A stretch of DNA of 64,000 nucleotides. Origin: Nymphaea colorata. Its lineage: Eukaryota > Streptophyta > Magnoliopsida > Nymphaeales > Nymphaeaceae. Positions 1 through 10,884 of this stretch are shown here, in pieces. The stretch is taken from the NCBI RefSeq assembly GCF_008831285.2, contig NC_045148.1:21323002-21387001 (forward strand). The letters run 5' to 3'. Position numbers and translations under genes: made by a program. Each line of letters opens with the position of its first letter. Positions within the stretch are counted from its first letter, which is position 1. The notes under the pieces were generated by a model. The model did no database searches. It was not told the DNA's origin and saw only the letters and a list, made by a program, of their open reading frames with translations.

Positions 1-1655
1 CTCCTTGTGGGGGTGGAGGTCAAGTGCCACGAGTCTGAAAAAAGCCATTGGATGGCATATATACACACAAACACACACACACACTGATTCACAGGGATTT
101 TAATAAAATGATGCTTGACTACCCGGGGCAGTGTTTAGAATTGAATGTTGTCTCTCTGTCCGAGCTTTCCTACGTTATGTTTATCTTTGTAATACTTGGT
201 GATCTGTGCTTGATCCCCACCTTATTAGAAAAAAAATGAGTAACTTGAATTTAGTTATTCCATGCGAGCTAACAGTAATAACGTGGGCTCCTTGTCTCTT
301 CTTGGGGCTCATAAGTGTGTTTAATTAAGTGGTAACAGACACACGAGAGAGAGAGAGAAAGACAGAGCAGGGAAGGAAATAGCAAAGTTGTCAATGTTAT
401 GCTTCCTTTCATGGTATGTTCCCTTTTTGCAAACTTGCTGTGCAAACAAGAACCCTTCTCAATATCGCAAAAACCGGCTTGGTAAAAGCAGCATTCGTTT
501 TGTTATACATTCGGTAACCAAGTTAATAAATTTGTATGCTCATTGTTAATACGATAGGCCACTGCCACAAAATATCCATGTCTACTGAATGGTCCTGAAA
601 CCTCCGCACTATAATTGTAGACTTGTAAACTTTCACTTGGTACCATCATACTTTTGTGGCAGAAGAATTGCTGGACACCAATAAGTCCGTATAAATGGTG
701 GCAGACATTGATCCGTGCCATTCCGAAGCAAGATCACAGGGTATCTACACAAATCATGCTGAGACAATCACAAGTTCATTAGTACCCACATTTCACCTTC
801 CTAATTCCTCATGGAATCGCTATCAAATGAAAGAGATGGCGAAGTTTTAAAGCACTTCATCAAGGAGCATATGAAATTAAGAAAACTACATTTCCTTCTA
901 TCCTACAAAACAAGTGGTTTCAGTTGAAACCATAGATGTCCTTTGTATGCATCAGGCATGCCTCATATACACATGGAGCATGAAAACCTTTATGGCTCAG
1001 TGGTAGCATATCTTTGGAGCTTTAACAATAGTGTAACTCAAAAACCATCCAAGTAACCTTAATATCAGATAAAATGACTTAAAAAAATTAATTTTTGAAT
1101 TTCAAGAGTACCACATCTTCACATATTTAGTAGAGAGTGTCAGCAAACTCCTTCCGAAAGCAATTTTACTGTTCTTATCCACAATTGAGGGTAAAGAATC
1201 CTCCAGAACACTCCCTTTATCAGTGCTCATTGTCTTTTGTTAAATTTGAACAAAAACAAAAGTTCAACAACTGAAATTCCTATCGTTCTGTTCAGAATTA
1301 ATGATTGCCTGCGTAACCTTCTTGGATCTTCCAACAGATCAAGGTTAAAATGTTGACTCATGTTATATAACACCTTGGTAGAACAGTGCCTTAATAATAT
1401 CAACACTTTTTTGATAAACAGCGTCCATAAAACATTAGCACTGTTGATTAGCAATGGATGCGAATTCAAGTAATTAATGCACGAGATAAATTCATGTTGA
1501 AACGAACAGACACTCCAGCCATCAAAAGTAGGAAATCAGGACCCCTGCTTCCACTTTCCAAGTACATATCGGATTGTTAGGTAGCAAACTGGGATCCATT
1601 AAAGTTCTGTCACTCAATTGAAGCAAATATATGCCTCTTTTTTCCCACAAAAAGT
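1..1655. other. Gene-free left flank
   Basis: No coding exon, RNA gene or element end is recognised. There is a short (CA)n run at about 62-84 and a GA-rich run at 341-358. Short ORFs on both strands have no recognisable domain. The last five bases, AAAGT, are the left target-site duplication of the copia element that follows. Confidence 0.5.
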
Positions 1656-1964
1656 TGATGAGAAGTCGACCTTTGAACATCACGCCAATGAAATTGGCAA
1701 TATTTTCTTACCTTGTTAATGTTTGCTCTTATTGCCATATATTCCTCTTGTAGCCGTTTGAGTGCGATTAAGGAAACATTGAGGAAATGCTTTCCTTGTT
1801 GGTCTTCCTTCAACGCTACATATTTTCATTCTAATCTGTAAAGAAGACAAGAGAGAAAATAGAGCAAGGAAGTGTGATGTTCTTATCGTGGATGTAGGAT
1901 CGACAGATCCGAACCACGTAAATCTGTGTGCATTGTCTTCCTTTTACTTTTTCAAAAATTATCA
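1656..1964 (+). repeat. Left LTR of copia 1
   Basis: Starts TGATGAG and ends TCA next to the tRNA primer site. It is 309 bp, the same length as the right copy at 7060-7368. The 3' part carries a CGTGGATGTAGG...CCGAACCACGTAAATCT stretch that also occurs in the LTR of copia 2 (for example 16894-16930). This stretch is common in the R/U5 region of plant copia LTRs. Confidence 0.92.
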
Positions 1965-1976
1965 TGGTATCAGAGC
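1965..1976 (+). promoter_or_regulatory. Primer-binding site of copia 1
   Basis: TGGTATCAGAGC lies immediately after the left LTR and is complementary to the 3' end of plant initiator methionine tRNA, the usual copia primer. Confidence 0.92.
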
Positions 1977-2189
1977 TGTTTTGAATCCGTCGTGAAACAG
2001 AGGAAGTTCTCCATCCATTCACGAGAACAACTTATGCTAGCGTTGTCAAAATTTATTCTTAAAGATGTTGAGCAGATGTTGGAACGACTCTTGAGTATCT
2101 GAAGATCTCTCCAAAGTATTTACACAATTTCTGGAGCATCAAGGAGAACGCTCGTTTTTTTTTTGGGCATCATCGTAAAAGGAAAACAG

Positions 2190-2755
2190 GGCAGCAACGT
2201 GCTTGTCACCCTTTCATTCCATCGACGGGCGTTATCTCCACAATCAATATTCTAGCCTGAAATTTTTCAGGAAGGACCGCCTATCTGTTGCGGATCCAAC
2301 GCCTCTGACATCGACCAATTTGGTGACCGGAGTCGGCTGGAATCATCAAATTTCCGACCGCCGCTTTTACTGCAAAATAGGGCATAACGTGCTTGTCGCC
2401 CTTTCATTCAATCGACCAGCGTTTTCTCCACAATCAATCTCTCAGCCTGAGATTTTACAAGAAGGACCGCCTATCTGTTGCGGATCCAACGCCTCTGAGA
2501 TCAACCAATTTGGTGGTCGGAGTTGGCCGGACTCATCAAATTTCCAGCCGCCTCTTTTGCTGCAAAACATGACATCACTGGACTTTGTCTCTGTTCTATC
2601 AACCGGCATTATCTCTTCGAGCCATCTTTCTTGTTGATATTTAGCAGGGAGAATTGCCTCTCTGTTGCGCATCTAATGCCTTCAAAATTGACCACATTGA
2701 TGACCGGAGCAGGCCGAAATCACCTGAGTTCAGACCGCCTCTCCTACTACACTAA
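2190..2755 (+). repeat. Threefold tandem repeat of about 190 bp in the copia 1 leader
   Basis: The phrase GAAGGACCGCCTATCTGTTG occurs at 2271 and again at 2461, exactly 190 bp apart, with long matching stretches on both sides. A third, more diverged copy follows about 187 bp later (CTCTCTGTTGCGCATC near 2659, AAATTGACCACATTGATGACCGG near 2691). The repeat lies between the primer-binding site and the gag start. The ORF covering 2203-2637 is a product of this repeat and has no recognisable domain, so it is not called as a gene. Confidence 0.85.
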
Positions 2756-2855
2756 ACAAGTTGCAGAAAACAAGTTCAGACTGTCTCTGCATGCAGTCTC
2801 CTGAGCGGTCCCTTTATCGACAGAAAACAAGTGCGTTCGTGTTTCTCTTTTATCA

Positions 2856-4516
2856 ATGGACACTAACGGAGGAACTAGTGATTCTCGGAGACTGAAGTCG
2901 ACTAGTGGATCTTCTACACAACAACAAATTATCGTGGAGACAGGTACCACCATTCTCAAAATTACAAATGTTCCATTGAATGGCTTAAATTATATGTCTT
3001 GGTCCAAAGCTGCTACTCTGTTCTTAAGTGGGAAATGTAAACTTGGGTTTGTTAATGGAAAAAAATCTAAACCAGCCATTGACGACCCTAACTATGATGA
3101 GTAGAGTTCGGTAATCATATGGTCATGTCTTGGTTGCTGAATTCAATGGATGCTAAAATTGCTGTGAGTTTTTATTACTTCGAAACTGCCGAGGAAATAT
3201 AGAATGCTGCCAAAGAATTATATAGTGAAAAGTATAGTACTGCGCGCATGTATCAACTCTCCCATGAAATTTATGAGTTGAAGAAAGGTCATATGACCTT
3301 CAGCGACTATATTGCTATGCTCAAAGGGAAGTGGAATGAAATGGACTCTCATTGTCGACTCTCAACCGACCTTGCTCGCATTAAGAGGCAGCGAGATCAA
3401 GAAAGAACCTTCAAACTATTGGCTGGTTTAGGTGAAGATTACGAACAAGCAAGAAGCCAAATATTAATGACTTCTCATCTGCCGTCTTTTGATATGGTGT
3501 GTAACACCCTCTTACGAGAAGAAAAAAGGAGGAAGATTATGAAGACCAGTGACATTATTGATACTAAAACTAGTGGTCAAAACATTGAAAAAGTAGCTTT
3601 TAATGCCTCAGTCAGCAAGAAACATGAAGAAAAAATGGAGGTTCATCCGTCATTCAGAAATAGAGGCAAACGACCAGTGTGCACATACTGCAAAAAAGAA
3701 GGGCATATTCAAGAAAAATGCTGGAATTTACATGACAGACCTACCAACAAGGGAGATCAACTAAAACAGCAGCATAAACCGCAGACACAGTTGGTCCAAT
3801 CCGACGAAGGTGAGATTACTCTTGCTACTATCGCAAAGATGATTAAAAGTCTAAATGGCCAGAAACACTCCAAGACGGTAACTGCTGCATCAACGTTCAC
3901 TTCACCTAGAAATCAGCCAGGTACGAATTCATACCCTTCTCTTACTAGAAATTACTCTTGGATCATGGATTCAGGTGCATCTGAACATATCTCTTTTTTT
4001 CATAATAACTTGAAAGATATAGAAAATAGAAGTGAAAAAAGGACTGTGACTATAGCTGATGGCACTTCCATTAAAGTTGTTGGAGTAGGGACAGCAAGTT
4101 TTTTTGAAAAGGAATTGAAAACTCTTTATATGCCTGATCTTGCATCCAATCTTCTCTTTGTTTCTAAGATTACGCATGATCTAAATTGCAATGTTATTTT
4201 TTCTCCTACCAATGTAATCTTTCAGGACAAGGTGATGAAGATGACGATTGGTGAAGGAAAAGAAGAAAATGGAGTTTATGTGATCAATCAAAATAATAAT
4301 GTTGCTATGACTGCTAGCTCCGGATTTGATTCTCATTTATGGCATTGCAGACTTGGCCACCCGTCAAGTAGAATTTTGTCGTTATTTTTTCCTCATGAAA
4401 CTTTTGATTTACATGTGTGTGAAATTTGTCAATATGCTAAAATGAGTCGTCCTTCTTTTGGTTTGTTTGAAACTGTTGCTAATGAACCGTTTGAATTGGT
4501 GCATGCTGATGTTTAG
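2856..4516 (+). pseudogene. copia 1 gag, protease and integrase N-terminus (broken)
   Basis: A gag N-terminus (2856-3102, containing NGLNYMSWSKAA) ends at a stop; the reading then resumes at 3248-4516. In order the second part shows the rest of gag; a CCHC zinc knuckle CTYCKKEGHIQEKC (about residues 145-158); the aspartic protease active site WIMDSGASEHI; and a GAG-pre-integrase block HLWHCRLGHPSS with a later C-x2-C, as in the integrase zinc-binding region. The protease aspartate and knuckle cysteines are intact, but the stop at 3102-3104 separates the start from the rest. It ends with a stop right after the HADV block that opens the integrase core. It would have supplied the capsid and processing part of the polyprotein. 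Confidence 0.9.
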
Positions 4517-5534
4517 AGTCCTACCCAGTAACATCTTATAATGGTTTTAAATATTATTTATCATTTATTGATGATTTCTCTAAGGTAACTTGGTTATATC
4601 TTATTCAAAAGATCAAGTTTTTGAAAAATTTGTGATTTACTATAACATGGTGCGAACTCAATACAATGTTGGTATTAAGACCCTAAGAACCGACAATGGG
4701 ACTGAGTTTAAAAACAGTTCTTTTGAAAATTTTGAAAATATGAGTGGCATGATACATCAATATTCATGTGTAAAAACTCCGCAACAAAACAGAGTGGTCG
4801 AAAGGAAAAACCGTCATATTCTTGAAATTATACGTTCCTTACTTTTTCAGTCTTGTATGCCTAACCAGTTTTGGAGCGAGGCGATTATGACTGCTTGCTA
4901 CCTAATTAACCGAACTCCTAGCTGCAGACTATGAGGAAAATCACTTCTTCACATCCTTACAGGACGCAAGATCAGTATCAATCACTTAAAATTGTTCGGG
5001 AGCATTGTGTATGTTATGATCGACAAAACTGAACGAGACAAACTTAGTCCCAAAGCTCGCAAGTGTGTGTTTATGGGATATTCAGTCAACAAAAAAGGAT
5101 ATATATGCTACAACCCTTATGACCAGTAGATGTATATCTCTAGAGACATCAAATTTGATGAGTCAGTGCCATATTTCAAAAATCACCGTCATCAAGAAAT
5201 ACGGTAGGGGGAGACTACTTTGCCCAACATTAGCATATATGATGATTTAGTTGCCATTTCCACCAACCAAGGTAATCACAATGCATCAAAAGAAGCTCAA
5301 GTTTAGACCTTGATCGAAAACATGAGAACTCATGAAGTTGAAAGGGGCACAACTGAAGTCACCGAGCCTAGAAGATCACAAAGAACCATTCAACCTCCTA
5401 GACACTTGAAAGATTATGTGACATATAAGGCAGTTATGCATCCTATCGAAAATCGTGTGACGTTCAAAAATTTCTCTGAAAAACACTGCCTTTTTGGATA
5501 CCATAGAAAGAGAAATAGAACCAAGATCTTATGA
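4517..5534 (+). pseudogene. copia 1 integrase core and linker (broken)
   Basis: The integrase core is readable across several frames: LRTDNGTEFKNSSF carries the second catalytic Asp and VVERKNRH the Glu of the D-D-E triad. It continues into FWSEAIMTACYLINRTPS and a degenerate C-terminal part. The 5310-5534 stretch (RRSQRTIQPPRHLKDY) is the typical linker before reverse transcriptase. Stops at about 4514 and 4932, plus frame changes near 5065 and 5250, make it non-functional. The stretch would have joined the cDNA to the chromosome. Confidence 0.85.
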
Positions 5535-7007
5535 GGAGGCCAAAGAGAATCAGGTTTGGATCAAAGCTATGCGGGAAGAGCTTGATGCTTTAAACAAAAA
5601 ATCAAACATGGGAGATTACTCAATTGCCTGAAAGAAAACGTGCGGTTGGTTGCAGATGGGTTTTTAAAATCAAATACAACAGTGATGAAACAGTGGAAAG
5701 ATACAAGGCCAGGCTGGTCGCAAAAGGATATACTCAAACACAAGGATTGGATCATGAGGAGACATTTGCCCCGGTAGCAAAAATGAATACTGTTTGAATA
5801 TTGCTCTCGATCGCTTGCAACAATGATTGGCTACTATTTCAGTTAGATGTAAAAAATGCTTTCTTGCAGGGAGACTTACAAGAAGAAGTATATATGAAGC
5901 TACCTCCTGGATGGACTCAAGAAAAGTCTACATCAGTATGTATGCTGCGAAAATCGATATATGGACTTAAACAATCTCCTCGAGCGTGGCACTTCAAATT
6001 GAGCAAAGCTCTTGAACAATATGGATTCTACAGGAGTAAAGCTGACAGTTCGTTGTTTATCAGTAAGAAAGACAGTGATATTACGTTGGTTCTTATCTAT
6101 GTGGATGACATAATCATCACAGGAAGCAACGCTCTCAAGATCAATGATGCAAAAGCACTACTTCAAAAGGCCTTCGACATAAAGGATTTGGGAAAGTTAA
6201 AATACTTTTTGGGAATAGAAATTGCTCAGTCAAGGAAGGGACTATTTATGTCACAAAGGAAATATGTCACTGATCTACTCAAAGAAACTGGAAAACTTGG
6301 ATGTCGTCCTGTAGATACACAGATGGTCATCAACAACAAAGAAGCCATTACTGAGAAACAGGAAACTCTAGAAATTTCAAGATATCAACAACTGGTAGGA
6401 AGACTTATATATCTCACAGTTACAAGACCCGACATCACCTATGCAGTAAATCTTGTTAGTCAACATATGCATGATCCGACTCAGGAACATTGGGACATGG
6501 TTGAATGAATTCTCAAATATTTGAAGAAATCTCCCGGCCAAGGATTTATTATATAAACGAAATGGCCATGTCAACATTAGAGCATATTCTGATGCAGATT
6601 GGGGAGGAAGCATGGATTGTAAATCCACTACTAGATATTGTATTTATGTAGGTGATAACCTAGTATCTTGGCGAAGTAAGAAACAACGAGTCACTTCTAG
6701 GTCCAGTGCAGAAGCAGAATACAGGGCAATGGCCACCGCAGCCAGTGAAATTACTTGAATTCGTACTCTTTTATCTGAAATGGACTTAGAATTCGGTTCT
6801 CCCACACCAATGCATTGTGATAATCAAGCTGCCATACATATCACAACAAATGCAATGTCCCATGAAATGAAAAAACATATAGAAATTGACTGTCACTTCA
6901 TACGAGAAAAGGTCCAGAATGGTGAAATCACTACTCCCTTCACACCAAGTTCACAACAACTTGCAGATGGATTCACCAAAAGCAATATTGAGAAAAGAGT
7001 TAAATGA
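5535..7007 (+). pseudogene. copia 1 reverse transcriptase and RNase H (broken)
   Basis: The RT N-terminus ([18 protein letters not shown]) is readable up to a stop at about 5797. The main RT block 5801-6508 has QLDVKNAFLQGDL, YGLKQSPRAWH and the catalytic YVDDIIITGS, then YFLGIEIAQS and the thumb region. After a stop at 6506-6508, RNase H is readable as YSDADWGGS, RSSAEAEYRAM and MHCDNQAAIHI, ending at 7007, 44 bases before the polypurine tract. Catalytic residues are kept although the frame is broken, which suggests decay after, not before, insertion. Confidence 0.88.
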
Positions 7008-7050
7008 AGCCATTAACAAGTGCGGCTGCCATGACTTGTACGCCCCACTT

Positions 7051-7059
7051 GAGGGGGAG
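7051..7059 (+). promoter_or_regulatory. Polypurine tract of copia 1
   Basis: GAGGGGGAG lies directly before the TGATGAG start of the right LTR. It is the usual plus-strand primer of copia elements. Confidence 0.88.
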
Positions 7060-7368
7060 TGATGAGAAGTCGACGTTTGAATATCACGCCAATGAAATTG
7101 GCAATATTTTCTTACCTTGTTAATGTTTGCTCTTATTGCCATATATTCCTCTTGTAGCCGTTTGAGTGCCATTAAGGAAACGTTGAGGAAATGCTTTCCT
7201 TGTTGGTCTTCCTTCAACGCTACATATTTTCATTGTAATCTGTAAAGAAGACAAGAGAGAAGATAGAGCAAGGCAGTGTGATGTTCTTATCGTGGATGTA
7301 TGATCGACATATCCGAACCACGTAAATCTGTGTGCATTGTCTTCCTTTTACTTTCTTAAAAGTTAACA
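7060..7368 (+). repeat. Right LTR of copia 1
   Basis: 309 bp, collinear with the left LTR at 1656-1964. It ends AACA and is followed by the target duplication AAAGT. Confidence 0.92.
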
Positions 7369-9014
7369 AAAGTCCTTGGTGAAACAAATGAGAATCAGAT
7401 TTGCAACACAAGTATAGTGTCCATACAACATATACACAAGAGGACAGGAAGACTTACGATTTCTTGCAATCAGTGCATAGTGCTACTACTGACTTCGAAT
7501 GCGGACAATTTTTTTATTATCGACTGCCACTGGCACTGGCGACGACAACTAGTGACTATTATTTGACGATCGCCGGACATTATCTTCGACGACGACAAAT
7601 GCAAGCTACGAATATGAAAAGGCAACAACAAAAAGAAGAAGAAGAAGCAGAGTACCTATCCACAGATGCTTATCAGCCAAACTATATTTTTAAAATTTTA
7701 ATAAGAACCGAAATATAATCTTTATTTTTTTTTAAAATATAAGTTAAATTAAAAATTTTAAATTTTACATATAAAAATTTGAATTTTTAAAAGTCTTTAA
7801 GGGGGCATGGCCGCATGGCCCCTTGCCTCCGCCCCAGCGATGATGAGTAGGCAATGTTCGTTCCCTCATTTTTGTAATGCAGACCCACATTGCGTCGTAG
7901 AAATGTGACTTCATCTCCTTTAGTCATGACATTCTACAGCGCATTTTTTTGGTGCGTTGCAGCCGACTATAGTCCTCATACACAGGCTGCAGTTGTGGAA
8001 TAGAAATAATTACACGAAGCGAAGGCGTAATCATCTATTTGTGTTAGTGAACATGGAATGATTTGGCATCGAGCATGACCTCCTCACGATGTCGAAAACC
8101 AAGATGCCGTTGTCGTTCTTGAATGTAACATAAATTCCCTGTGCTAGCTCTTAATTTGTAATTTTTATGGAAGATGAGATGTTAGATGAGGCCATTTCCA
8201 TGAGATTATCTTTCCTTTCATAACTAATGTAATTCCAATTGTAATAAGTAGGAAGCCCGCTCATGCGCATGATTGATTTACAGAATCTGGCTCCAATGAA
8301 TCTGACAGAGTCCAGAGACGAATGCTTTCCTAGTGGGCCACTTAGGAAGTTTGCCAATGTGAACCATTGACAAAAGAATATGGGAATTAATCAAGAATAA
8401 TTGATAAGAGTCAATAATGACTGCATAGGTCATTTTGGTTTGTTGCTTATTTGCTTTTGGACACCAAGTGGCCGAGCTGGTCGACATCAATGATGTAAAC
8501 GTGGTTATTATATGAGAGGCCATACGTTTTGTTAAAATAAGCTTTCTTGGTGATTCATGGTCATGATATAATCTTAATTTCGACTTCAACACTAGGCATC
8601 ATGAACTACTAATATTTAAAAAGTGTGGAGACCAAGAAAAAACAAAAATAGTGTGCTTCATTTAGCCATCAGTAAAAAACCATCAGACGCATGGAATTTT
8701 CAATTTTGGAATGAGGCCGAAGAAGTGATCAGGACAAATTTGAAAATGTCAAACGACAGGAATGATTGCTAAAAGGAACAATGATGAAAAATGCCTCCAA
8801 ATTAATGAAATACGAACTCTTATAATATGGACTAACTCAGATTCACATCCGATGCTACAACATGTTTGCTGTGGTCAAAGTTCAAATCCTTCCCCACCAT
8901 ACGTGGTTGGTCAAGGAACATGAATTTGAAGTCAGCCTCGGATCTCCAAGGGAATCAATCATAGCCTATATAATATCTACATAATATAAGTGTGGAGGAA
9001 CCTATGTTGATCAC
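7369..9014. other. Intergenic flank before peptide gene 1
   Basis: No gene is recognised. The ORF at 7401-7718 (105 codons) is low-complexity at its end (runs of Q, K and E) and has no domain. At 8266-8460 lies a copy of a low-copy repeat also found at 10790-10876 plus 11193-11235 and at 59207-59400, each time near a secreted-peptide gene. Confidence 0.5.
8266..8460 (+). repeat. Peptide-locus flank repeat, copy 1
   Basis: It shares an ordered run of words (AGAATCTGGC, CCAATGA, GAGTC, TTTCCTAG, GGGCCA, TTAGGAAGTT, GTGAACCATT, TTTTG.TTGTTGCTT) with 59207-59400. A shorter run is shared with 10790-10876. No coding potential is seen. The shared order shows common descent of the two loci, not a high-copy transposon end. 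Confidence 0.65.
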
Positions 9015-9021
9015 TATAAAT
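9015..9021 (+). promoter_or_regulatory. Putative TATA box of peptide gene 1
   Basis: TATAAAT lies 156 bases before the start codon. That distance allows a 5' leader of about 125 bases made largely of the CT run. Confidence 0.5.
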
Positions 9022-9106
9022 GTTATTGGACTCTCTCACGCTTCGTTCCACGCATATGCATAAGCTCTTGAGTTTGATCTTTCTGTCCACTAGAACCAGC
9101 TAAACC

Positions 9107-9150
9107 TCTGTCTCTCTCTCTCTCTCCCTCCCTCCCTCCCTCCCTCTCTT
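9107..9150 (+). repeat. (CT)n / (CCCT)n run in the 5' leader of peptide gene 1
   Basis: A CT microsatellite followed by CCCT repeats ends 26 bases before the start codon. Peptide genes 2 and 4 also have CT runs in this position, so it is an inherited part of the leader. Confidence 0.8.
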
Positions 9151-9176
9151 ATCCGTCTTCCACACACAGACACACA

Positions 9177-9467
9177 ATGGGTTATACACTCAAGGTAGCC
9201 CTACTGACAGCCATGGCCATACTTGTAATGAACTGTTCTGCAGCAACAACCGGAATGGAGGAACCTGCCAACTGCCCCATCCACGATGACAGAAACAGAA
9301 ACACAGACCTTCAGTGCTCATGGGGAGATTTGGCGACCGTGGCGGCGAGAGATTCACTGTTTTCTAGCAAGCGGGCTTGTCCTTCTCCTCCAACGCCTTT
9401 TTCCAATCCGCACCACAATTTTATTGTGCGGCCTCCACCACCGCCGGCCAGGGACGTTTCCTTATGA
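9177..9467 (+). CDS. Small secreted-peptide precursor, peptide gene 1
   Basis: The 96-residue protein starts with a clear signal peptide (MGYTLKVALLTAMAILVMN, hydrophobic core about residues 5-18, likely cleavage after CSA at 20-22). The middle is polar with two cysteines. The C-terminal part holds SSKRACPSPPTPFSNPHHN and then a proline run (RPPPPPARDVSL). The SSKR...P.PP..P..NPHH core recurs at 33.8 and 55.9 kb, and the signal peptide recurs at 33.6 and 63.1 kb, so this is a real family. Size, secretion signal and a conserved C-terminal core after a dibasic KR fit a processed peptide hormone; the core loosely resembles the CLE motif. The ATG was chosen because it sits at the start of the signal peptide and follows a CT-rich leader. 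Receptor and function are unknown. It is the only copy with both the signal peptide and an uninterrupted core. Confidence 0.72.
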   Translation: MGYTLKVALLTAMAILVMNCSAATTGMEEPANCPIHDDRNRNTDLQCSWGDLATVAARDSLFSSKRACPSPPTPFSNPHHNFIVRPPPPPARDVSL

Positions 9468-9479
9468 TTTAATTTATCT

Positions 9480-9720
9480 GGTTTCTAACAACTGGAAATG
9501 CACTTTTTTTTGACAGCAATTGTGTTTAGATGACAGTATTGATGATCAAATTAAACATGCTTTATCGTAGTTAAAGTAAGAAACTACGTGTATGCGGTTC
9601 TTAAATCATGTTTGGCTTCACCAATGATTCCACGTCAAGCTTTAGTTAGAGGTGCATGGCTATAGGAATCATGATTTAGAATAACCCATTCATGGTGATT
9701 CTTCACCCTGTGGGTCTCCT
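9480..9720 (+). repeat. 3' flank of peptide gene 1, shared with gene 4
   Basis: Words in the same order (ACAG.AATTGTGTT, GTAAGAAACTA, TTCTGAATCATGTT / TTAAATCATGTT, GAGGTGCATGG, GATTCTTCA.CCTGTG) occur at 63490-63690 after peptide gene 4. It is probably the 3' UTR and downstream region retained since duplication. Confidence 0.6.
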
Positions 9721-10884
9721 TCTCGGATCAAGATTTTGGGCCTATCACCATTCTTACAATGTCACATGCTGTGAAAATATTGGTGTTGTGATGTATCATC
9801 ACAAGGTGACGCGTTGCTCGTCGATTACCTAGAAAGCAAATTAATGTTTCTAAAAAGGTTTCAAATATCGAAAAACAATCAGGTATTGTCAATATTGGTG
9901 AAAAGTTTTCCGAAACTAAAGTTACTCAGACGTAGAGAAAAAAAAAAAACAAAAACAAAGAGAGAAAAAGAGATCTGGCAAAATAAAAATTCATTATCGA
10001 AAGGCGTGACGTGTCGTCATACACCAAGTATGAAAAACGGCAAAGGAAAATAAATATACGCACAAGAGTAGAAGACATAGTGCTAACTAGCTATCAGCTG
10101 TAGGCATATAAGCAGATCCCATTCGCATCTGATGTACCATTTGCCATATCCAGTTTATCAAGTCTTCGCATAGTCACGTTCCAATTGAATTTGAATGAAT
10201 ATATATATGGATCCAGTTTCTAAATTCACAACTGAACCCGATCCAAACCCTATTTCTGAATCTATAATCCAAATTTCAATTGGATGCTAAATCTTATTCA
10301 AAATTTGATTGGGTGATGATTGTTAAATAGCTGAATCTTATCCAAAAATCAATTTGGATGCTAACTTTTTAAACTGTAGTCCACATTCCAAATCCAAATC
10401 CTAGTCAAATTTAACAATGAAAACCAAAAATTTAATTCTGTCAAAAACAACATTCGAGTATATGAGGAATGGGTATTACTAAAGTTTTATTTATTTTGAT
10501 GTACCGTATAGCATGAGAAAGGACATCGTAACTAGATTCAGATATATAGGATATCGTATGAGACATTTTAATCCAGTTCAAGAAGTACTGCACCGACATC
10601 GAGTTTCATATTTGACTGTATCATAATAAAAATCCAACCCAATCACATATGGGTTGGAAGTCTTAGACTAGTCCAACGAAAAGTCGACTTGATTCCCCCT
10701 CGTCTATTTGATGCTTGTTGTTGTAGTCCATATTCATACGGTACAATCTTTTCATACCCGTGTTTGTATAGGTAAATCGTTCTCTGATGGGTGTCATTAA
10801 TTTATATATAAAAGGTGTTACCAATGAATGTGAGTCAGAAACGAGTTTCCTCGGCAGCCATTCAGGAAGTTCACGGATGTGAAC
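9721..10884. other. Intergenic, no gene seen
   Basis: AT-rich sequence without recognisable exons. The ORF at 9814-10053 is driven by an A/G-rich run and is not credible. 10540-10660 resembles 33220-33330 upstream of peptide gene 2 (GATTCAGAT, CGAGTTTCATATTT, CAATCACATATGG.TT). Copy 2 of the peptide-locus flank repeat begins at about 10790 and is interrupted at 10884 by a MITE. Confidence 0.5.

Larger units (their letters stand above)
1656..7368 (+). mobile_element. Complete but inactive Ty1-copia retrotransposon (copia 1)
   Basis: The element is 5713 bp, bounded by two LTRs of 309 bp each and by a perfect 5-bp target duplication AAAGT (1651-1655 and 7369-7373). A primer-binding site matching initiator-Met tRNA follows the left LTR and a polypurine tract precedes the right LTR. 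Domain order is gag, protease, integrase, reverse transcriptase, RNase H, which is the copia order. The coding region is broken by several stops and frameshifts, so it cannot move on its own. The two LTRs differ at roughly 14-15 of 309 positions by eye (about 95 percent identical), so insertion is not very recent. The leader between PBS and gag is unusually long and internally triplicated. Confidence 0.93.

Noticed and set aside
1610-1813. Minus-strand ORF repeated at 6951-7217
   Set aside because: Both lie in the two LTRs of copia 1; the apparent conservation of protein is just the LTR repeat.
1965-1976. tRNA genes
   Set aside because: The tRNA-Met-like matches at 1965, 12744 and 24858 are short primer-binding sites; no tRNA cloverleaf was found in the window.
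2203-2637. 144-codon ORF in the copia 1 leader
   Set aside because: It is the translation of a tandem repeat in front of gag.
7401-7718. 105-codon ORF
   Set aside because: Ends in a low-complexity GAA run and A/T-rich tail; no domain.
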